This document shows, in pieces, positions 8,401-12,447 of a stretch of DNA of 12,447 nt; the first letter of the stretch is position 1, and each line of letters begins with the position of its first letter. A program made the position numbers and the translations under genes. The notes below the pieces were generated by a model, which was given only the letters and a program-made list of their open reading frames with translations, made no database searches and was not told the DNA's origin. The stretch is from Bacteroidota bacterium (GTDB lineage: Bacteria > Bacteroidota > Ignavibacteria > Kapaibacteriales > UBA2268): positions 1 to 12,447 of the forward strand of contig JAFRQN010000150.1 in the NCBI GenBank assembly GCA_017428585.1, written 5' to 3'.

Positions 8401-10416
8401 TCAGATGAAGGTGGTAACGATGTATTCTATGTTGATAACGTTGCTATTATATTTAGTTCTGTAGTACCAGATATTGAAATGGCTTCTGTAAAAATATTAT
8501 GGCCTTATACAGAGGTTCCAGCATCTCAAGCAAACGATTTAAGTGTTATTACTAGACTTAATAATGTTTCAACAACTGATGCTAAACCATTTACTGTAAA
8601 AGTTAAAATATTTAAAGGTAGTGCACCTTCAGGTCAACCTGTTTATTGTAGAACAATACAACAAGCTAGCTTAAAAGCAGGTAGTTCTGTTGAACTTACT
8701 TTCCCTCAATTTGCTGCACGTAGATTTGGTGAAGGTAGTTATTATATACAAGCTATTTCTATTTATCCAGGTAATGACTCTTATTTAAGAAATGATACTA
8801 CTGCATCAACATTTGTATTAAAATTTAGTAATGATGGTGAATATGCTTATGATAATGAGGCAGACAATGATGTTGCAGATGAAGTAGGTATTATGGGTAA
8901 AGGATTAAATTTATTAGGTGCTACATTTGGTGGATACACAACAGATTTAAGTCCTATGGGTACTCAAACTATGACAACAGCTTTGGCAACTAATATGTAT
9001 CAACAATATTATGTTAGTGGTAGACCTTGGATTGATTACATTGCAGGTGGTAGCTTAAGTATGGCTCAATTCTTCCCTAACTATAATGGTCCAGTAGATG
9101 GTGTATTATCTGGTCAAATAGCGATGAAAATAACACTTTCTGCTTCTGACTCATTACAGGGCTTTAAGGCAATGTTTGCAGAAGCAAATCAAGCATTTGA
9201 TGATATTTCATTCGCTGTATATAGAGATGCAAATGATGTTCCAGGTACACAAGTTGGCAAGACATTATATGCAAGACGTTTATTGTCAAAGACTGCTGCT
9301 GGTGTTGAAGCAACAGAACCTGTATTAAACAAATATGTTTCTTATGAATTACCAACTAAAATAGCTCTTGATAAAGGTACATATTGGATTGCAATAGCTC
9401 AACGTGGTGAAACAGGTATAGAATTAGCTGCTTCTGCTCAAAGAATGGCTATGAGAACTATGTATGTTTATGCTGCTCAAAATGGTACATTAGGTAGCGT
9501 TGGTATACAAATAATGGTTGATCCAAACTTGCGTGTACAATCAACAGATAAGACTTATGGTACAATTTATAAGAACAATAATATATTTGCTTTTGAAAAT
9601 GTATTAGGTAGCAATAATTGGACTCAATTTATGCCTACAACAGGTCAAGTAGCTTATGCTCATTATGATCATTTTGGTCATAATGATGATATGTATCGTA
9701 CTTTATCACGTGGTACTTGGTTGCCATTATTAAGACCTTATTTTGGTAAAAAGACAATTCAAGAAGATGAAACTCGTTATCCATGTGATGATGATATATC
9801 AGGTGGAGGCCAACCTGTAAGCCCAGTTGAAATAGTAGCATTTACTGGAAATGTACGTAACAATGCAATTGAACTTATGTGGGAAACTGCTTCTGAAGTT
9901 AATAACTATGGTTTCTTAGTTGAAAGAGCTGATAGCGAAACTGGTGAATGGAAAGAAATTAACTTCACAAAAGGTGCTGGTAACTCAACAACTGCAAGAA
10001 GATATAGATTTAATGATGAAGATGTAGTAAATGGTGTAACTTATCAATATAGACTTCTTCAAATGGATTATGATGGTGCACTTTCTTGTCATAACAATAA
10101 TGTGATAACAGTTAAATATGAAAATAATCAAGATGTTGTTCTTGAGCAAAATAATCCAAATCCATTTAACGATGTTACTTATATTAATTTCTTTATGCCA
10201 ACAAATAATGTTGTTAACCTTGAAGTTATCGATATATATGGAAAAGTAGTTCGTACTTTAGTTGATAACGAAGTTGTTAATTCAGGTAATGCATCTTATT
10301 CTTGGAATGGTAGAGATAATGCAGGTAACAAAGTTAGCAATGGTAATTATATGCTTAGATTAACTGTAGGTAACAACACATTTACTAAGAAAATGAGCTT
10401 AATTAGAAATAATTAA
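5440..10416 (+). CDS. Very large secreted protein with T9SS type A C-terminal sorting domain
   Basis: A 1658-residue exported protein. Residues 1-23 are a Sec signal peptide: Lys-Lys, a hydrophobic core, and an Ala-Met-Ala cleavage site before Gln24. Residues about 145-420 contain Pro-Leu-Gly-Phe-x-Phe-x-Phe-Asn-Gly (149-158), a Val-Ser-Ala-Lys-Gly-x-Ile-Ala-Leu strand and later Ile-Ala-Pro-Phe-Phe (276-280), reminiscent of NIDO-like adhesive domains (inference). Residues about 890-1005 look like a jelly-roll ending in Val-Asp-Asn-Val-Ala-Ile. Residues about 1010-1135 resemble a CARDB/Ig-like domain, and about 1229-1350 form another beta-rich module. A Gly-rich linker near 1450 precedes an FnIII-like domain (about 1460-1562). 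The T9SS sorting domain is 1568-1658 (Asn-Pro-Asn-Pro-Phe-Asn, Ile-Tyr-Gly-Lys-Val, Gly-Asn-Tyr-Met-Leu-Arg, Lys-Lys-Met-Ser-Leu). No protease, glycosidase or other catalytic motif is recognised, so a surface, adhesive or structural role is the best guess. Biased GGT/GCT codons and the strong ribosome site suggest high expression. It is monocistronic, closed by a strong terminator. Confidence 0.85.
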   Translation: MKKLCLFVAVLLMTAYGVDIAMAQGDSYSKYNAGQPALSTTPKNFNEIGNPKTSPAISTGYFFVDDSNPDEGWADWKPVETEFTPTSTQPYLWYRIYSGPRQVPVSERNGGTEGFRYFRNPADRAHYFNQNDKVTPVDSVNAAFAGPIPLGFAFYFNGIRYDSFYVSAKGVIALSNRRYFYDNNGNRVKPAGMSNCYDPMSADWFATGRDHVGDGLTDATLDDYGFSVIACGGNIDSRYLGIRRGQTVADASALSNANHPANMSSLLSGKPGAAYIAPFFGPYYLPQYDTIRKVTDDYGQVWYKRSLSSDKLIIYYKNLTMLPGTYNLPNSSYTFKIDGLGRPVEDQNQLAGSCQVILNRVDSSVTFLYGDFKGGVSYRNIYQTSPTPFIGSFMLVGVGGYARHTAYDSKTGYEADIWGSEYLQITEQQPGNQAPGGSQNVTATFLSSNYKIKFKQWRNALRLVDVQYLTRSSETTDGLDYSEEIATDQVQDEYDPFELFAGEERLGSMQPVAIIQNLTNEIQGSRGVNFVKQDFQFQARFRVRNVAFDRFIYNRVAKISDYCLRLPEATLDKNCNDDIYSSVRYVTVTQDASGNYVATDRDVADDQAGIPPYEFARVRFSVFEPNQYIDNQIGLMEAQAITEAINPITGEVIGDSWPFDDSSKVKFWVIRRIKEFRDDVADAGFHSLEGTLRPSILKWVHNTNEGPKVVGATADQTSAHPLPPIGAHRTANPPYSAMNSPFIEMNWNPDPEQKRPVGDKLTSFPVDLRNRNGAILTLGVQRSSSGISTDRGFSDNQLVGPESRAVYYGDGTAPVGVQKYSHGSAPNFDYLCVEFLKPSDDGVKGITNTGKNNNIKDSTSTGNNQIWRYHPTFDNGNISNVLLTTPALAIYGGGGYFLGWNYADKEIYRPVTWETTALYNKKEVAGVLRNPYDIGYDYEFYRYSVPIPDYYIDGAYDGGKNFRFRLRVIETDGPYGDQKNPMQFMNTSDEGGNDVFYVDNVAIIFSSVVPDIEMASVKILWPYTEVPASQANDLSVITRLNNVSTTDAKPFTVKVKIFKGSAPSGQPVYCRTIQQASLKAGSSVELTFPQFAARRFGEGSYYIQAISIYPGNDSYLRNDTTASTFVLKFSNDGEYAYDNEADNDVADEVGIMGKGLNLLGATFGGYTTDLSPMGTQTMTTALATNMYQQYYVSGRPWIDYIAGGSLSMAQFFPNYNGPVDGVLSGQIAMKITLSASDSLQGFKAMFAEANQAFDDISFAVYRDANDVPGTQVGKTLYARRLLSKTAAGVEATEPVLNKYVSYELPTKIALDKGTYWIAIAQRGETGIELAASAQRMAMRTMYVYAAQNGTLGSVGIQIMVDPNLRVQSTDKTYGTIYKNNNIFAFENVLGSNNWTQFMPTTGQVAYAHYDHFGHNDDMYRTLSRGTWLPLLRPYFGKKTIQEDETRYPCDDDISGGGQPVSPVEIVAFTGNVRNNAIELMWETASEVNNYGFLVERADSETGEWKEINFTKGAGNSTTARRYRFNDEDVVNGVTYQYRLLQMDYDGALSCHNNNVITVKYENNQDVVLEQNNPNPFNDVTYINFFMPTNNVVNLEVIDIYGKVVRTLVDNEVVNSGNASYSWNGRDNAGNKVSNGNYMLRLTVGNNTFTKKMSLIRNN

Positions 10417-10445
10417 TCTTAATATAATGTAATTAAATTCATTAA

Positions 10446-10475
10446 AAAAGGGTTCTCTTAATAGAGAACCCTTTT
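10446..10475. terminator. Strong intrinsic terminator after the T9SS cargo gene
   Basis: A perfect 13-bp inverted repeat: 10446-10458 pairs with 10463-10475 around a TAAT loop. Its core is GGGTTCTCT/AGAGAACCC, flanked by an A-run on the left and TTTT on the right. It begins 30 bases after the stop at 10416. The A-run upstream means it could also terminate transcription coming from the right. It is the only GC-rich hairpin in the non-coding DNA of the window. Confidence 0.9.
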
Positions 10476-10508
10476 ATTATAAATAATAATAAATTAGAGA
10501 ATATAAAT

Positions 10509-10850
10509 ATGCATGATTCAATTTTTACAAAAATTATAAAAAGGGAAATTCCAGCTGAAATAGTATTTGAAGATGCTGATTTAATGGTAATAAAAGATAT
10601 TAATCCATTAGCTCCAATCCATTTATTAATTTTTCCTAAAAAACAAATAACAACTTTGAATGATTTAACTATAGAAGATTCCAATATTATTAGTAAGATA
10701 ATATTAACAGCAACAAAAATTGCAAAAGAGTTAAAAGTAGATGAAAAAGGTTATAGATTAATAATGAATTGTAATTCTGATGGAGGACAAACAGTGCCAC
10801 ATATTCATTGTCATTTATTAGCTGGAAGGAAATTAAAGTTAGAAGCATAA
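10509..10850 (+). CDS. HIT (histidine triad) family nucleotide-binding protein, HinT-like
   Basis: A small cytoplasmic hydrolase of the HIT superfamily. HinT-branch members act as dimers on purine nucleoside phosphoramidates and aminoacyl-adenylates. The whole family pattern is present: Ile-Phe-x-Lys-Ile-Ile-x-x-Glu-Ile-Pro-Ala (5-16), Phe-Glu-Asp at 20-22, the Ala-Pro-Ile-His-Leu-Leu-Ile strand (35-41), Asn-Cys-Asn-x-x-Gly-Gly-Gln-Thr-Val near 87-96, and the triad His98-Ile-His100-Cys-His102-Leu-Leu-Ala-Gly-Arg, in which His100 is expected to form the covalent nucleotide intermediate. The length of 113 residues is standard for HinT. The start is an ATG without a clear Shine-Dalgarno, 33 bases after the terminator stem. 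The recQ-like gene follows after 27 bases, so the two are probably one transcript. The physiological substrate in this lineage is unknown. Confidence 0.92.
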   Translation: MHDSIFTKIIKREIPAEIVFEDADLMVIKDINPLAPIHLLIFPKKQITTLNDLTIEDSNIISKIILTATKIAKELKVDEKGYRLIMNCNSDGGQTVPHIHCHLLAGRKLKLEA

Positions 10851-10868
10851 TTATAATAATATATCGCT

Positions 10869-10880
10869 GGAGGATATTTG
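10869..10880 (+). promoter_or_regulatory. Perfect Shine-Dalgarno that fixes the TTG start of the RecQ gene
   Basis: GGAGG (10869-10873) lies 4 bases before TTG (10878-10880). An in-frame stop (TAA, 10857-10859) precedes it. The first in-frame ATG is only just before the Walker A motif, which would delete helicase motif 0. TTG at 10878 is therefore the start. The rare start codon combined with an ideal SD suggests tuned, probably modest expression. Confidence 0.75.
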
Positions 10881-12447
10881 AAAATAATAAAAAATGACTA
10901 TGAATATAGTATAAATAAAATACTTAATGAAGTATTTAAGTTAAAAGATTTTCGAAAGGGACAGCGTGAAATAATTAATTCTGTTTTAAGCGGATATGAT
11001 ACACTTGCTATAATGCCAACAGGGGGGGGGAAATCCTTATGTTTCCAGCTTCCAGCTCTTTTATTAAATGGTATTGCTGTTATAATATCACCTTTAATAT
11101 CCTTAATGAAAGATCAAAATGATATATTATCAAAAGTTGGTATTCCAAGTACATATTTGAATAGTATATTAACTCAAGATGAATATAATAAAAGAGAAAA
11201 AGAAATACTAGATGGAAAATATAAGATATTATATATTTCTCCAGAGAGATTAGAAAATATTAAATTTAGACAATTATTAAAATCTATAAATATTTCTTTT
11301 TTTGTTGTAGATGAGGCTCATTGTATTTCTCATTGGGGACATGATTTTAGGAATTCTTATTTAAATATATCTGATGCAATTTCAGAACTAAATATAAAAT
11401 ATAATATATTAGCTTTAACAGCAACAGCTACATTAGAAGTACAAAATGATATAATATCATCATTAAATCTTAGAAATGTTAAAGTATTTAATACAGGATT
11501 TGATAGAAATAATCTGCATTTATATACAGAGTATACACACGATAAAGAATATAAACTAATTGAACTATTGAATTCTTTTAAAAATAAATATGCATCATAT
11601 TCTATAATAATATATTGTTCTACGAGAAAAATAGTAGAAGATGTATATAGTATTCTAAGAAAAGAAAAATATGATGTTTTAAAATATCATGCTGGTTTAA
11701 CAGATTCCGAACGAGAAATAAATCAATCTATATTTAACAAAGAAAATAATAAAATAATGATAGCTACCAATGCGTTTGGGATGGGCATAAATAAAATGAA
11801 TGTTAGAGCAATTATACATTATAATATGCCATCCAGCGTAGAGGAGTATTATCAAGAGATTGGTCGAGCAGGTCGTGATGGAAAATCATCATTATGTTAT
11901 ATGTTTTATAATGAGTTAGATATAAAAATACAGGAATTCTTTATAAAAGCAAATAATCCATCTATAGATGATTTCCGTAAAACATTTGAGTATTTAAGAG
12001 ATAATAATAGGGTATTTACAATAGATTATCAAAAATTAGTAGATGAAATTAATTTAAATAATAAAAATAAATATACCATTAGTGTTATTTTAGATGAATT
12101 TGAAAAAAATAAAATAATTACAAGAGTTAATTCACCTAAACCAGAACAAATAAAATTATTATTTAAAAAAAAATATTTGATAGATTATTTAGAAAAATTA
12201 AATGAATCTGAACAAATAGTATTAAATGTCATAATTAGAACAGTAGCAGATTCTAATTATCAGGAATTTGTAAATATAAATACAAAAAGTATACTTCAAA
12301 AATATAATATCTCAAGAGAATTATTTAATAATGTTGTCTGTAAACTAAATAAACTTGGTATAATACAATATAGAGAAAAAATACCATTAGGAAGTTTCTA
12401 TTTTAGTTATAATGTAGTCGATTTTGAAAAATGTAAAATTGATTTTA
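10878..12447 (+). CDS. recQ: RecQ-family ATP-dependent DNA helicase, zinc-less type (3' end beyond the window)
   Basis: A superfamily-2, 3'-to-5' DNA helicase acting in recombination and stalled-fork repair. The frame is open for 523 codons to the right edge. The motifs are complete: motif 0 Phe25-Arg-Lys-Gly-Gln29; Walker A Thr48-Gly-Gly-Gly-Lys52-Ser; Ser-Pro-Leu-Ile-Ser-Leu-Met-Lys-Asp-Gln (Ia); Asp145-Glu-Ala-His148 followed by Cys-Ile-Ser-His-Trp-Gly-His-Asp-Phe-Arg (II plus the RecQ aromatic loop); Leu-Thr-Ala-Thr-Ala-Thr (180-185); Thr-Asn-Ala-Phe-Gly-Met-Gly-Ile (V); and Gln326-x-x-Gly-Arg-Ala-Gly-Arg333-Asp (VI). After motif VI the usual four-cysteine zinc module of E. coli RecQ is absent. 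A winged-helix-like segment follows directly, as I recall for the RecQ class common in Bacteroidota (about 630 residues). The three Walker glycines are coded by an unbroken G9 run. The gene lies 27 bases after the HIT gene, in the same operon. Confidence 0.92.
   Translation, partial: MKIIKNDYEYSINKILNEVFKLKDFRKGQREIINSVLSGYDTLAIMPTGGGKSLCFQLPALLLNGIAVIISPLISLMKDQNDILSKVGIPSTYLNSILTQDEYNKREKEILDGKYKILYISPERLENIKFRQLLKSINISFFVVDEAHCISHWGHDFRNSYLNISDAISELNIKYNILALTATATLEVQNDIISSLNLRNVKVFNTGFDRNNLHLYTEYTHDKEYKLIELLNSFKNKYASYSIIIYCSTRKIVEDVYSILRKEKYDVLKYHAGLTDSEREINQSIFNKENNKIMIATNAFGMGINKMNVRAIIHYNMPSSVEEYYQEIGRAGRDGKSSLCYMFYNELDIKIQEFFIKANNPSIDDFRKTFEYLRDNNRVFTIDYQKLVDEINLNNKNKYTISVILDEFEKNKIITRVNSPKPEQIKLLFKKKYLIDYLEKLNESEQIVLNVIIRTVADSNYQEFVNINTKSILQKYNISRELFNNVVCKLNKLGIIQYREKIPLGSFYFSYNVVDFEKCKIDF
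11022..11030 (+). repeat. G9 homopolymer inside the Walker A codons of recQ
   Basis: Nine consecutive G residues form codons 49-51 (GGG-GGG-GGG) of the helicase P-loop. GGG is otherwise very rare here, with glycines almost always GGT or GGA. Loss or gain of one G would shift the frame and stop translation after about 62 or 81 residues respectively. Confidence 0.9.

Noticed and set aside
8090..9841. Several minus-strand frames of 60-70 codons inside the T9SS cargo gene
   Set aside because: His/Gln/Leu-rich low-complexity products are mirror images of the biased codons of the real gene.
1..12447. CRISPR arrays, tRNA or rRNA genes, insertion sequences, or a multi-gene defence or biosynthetic system
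   Set aside because: No spaced direct repeats, cloverleaf, terminal inverted repeats with a transposase, or co-operating cluster of unfamiliar genes was found; most genes are ordinary chromosomal families.

Overview
The window is very AT-rich DNA with six complete plus-strand protein genes and two more cut by the window edges. No minus-strand gene, RNA gene, CRISPR array or transposon is supported. The best taxonomic clue is a 1658-residue secreted protein with a signal peptide and a C-terminal Por/type IX secretion (T9SS type A) sorting domain. This places the DNA in the Bacteroidota/Ignavibacteriota/Kapabacteria (FCB) group. The wording of the domain before the sorting tail (Trp-Glu-Thr-Ala-Ser-Glu-Val-Asn-Asn-Tyr-Gly-Phe) and the zinc-less RecQ agree with that. 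An uncultured low-GC Ignavibacteria/Kapabacteria-like lineage is my inference; the phylum cannot be fixed by eye.

Layout. Bases 1-3234 are a tight four-gene run with gaps of -1, 3 and 9 bases: the C-terminal RecB-like nuclease domain of a probable AddA/UvrD-type protein (5' end outside the window), a family-4-type glycosyltransferase, a GmhB-like HAD phosphatase without its usual zinc cysteines, and an RlmB/TrmH-type rRNA 2'-O-methyltransferase. Bases 3235-3655 are a 421-base non-coding spacer, extremely AT-rich, with several small inverted repeats and a plausible promoter. It separates the run from a 564-residue Rossmann-fold protein of unknown substrate (3656-5350). The T9SS cargo protein follows (5440-10416), preceded by a clear Shine-Dalgarno and followed by the only textbook intrinsic terminator in the window (10446-10475). 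A second small operon then starts: a HIT-family protein (10509-10850) and, 27 bases later, a RecQ-family helicase with a TTG start behind a perfect GGAGG. RecQ runs off the right edge.

How they fit together. The two edges carry DNA repair and recombination enzymes (AddA-like nuclease, RecQ). The middle holds envelope or surface functions (glycosyltransferase, heptose-phosphatase-like HAD, large T9SS-exported protein) and housekeeping (rRNA methylation, HIT hydrolase). It looks mostly like chromosomal backbone rather than an island. The most notable signal is an uninterrupted G9 tract that is exactly the three glycine codons of the RecQ Walker A motif, in a genome where almost every other glycine is GGT or GGA. 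It is a candidate slippage (phase-variation) site. The giant secreted protein and the atypical Rossmann protein are the two genes whose roles remain open.
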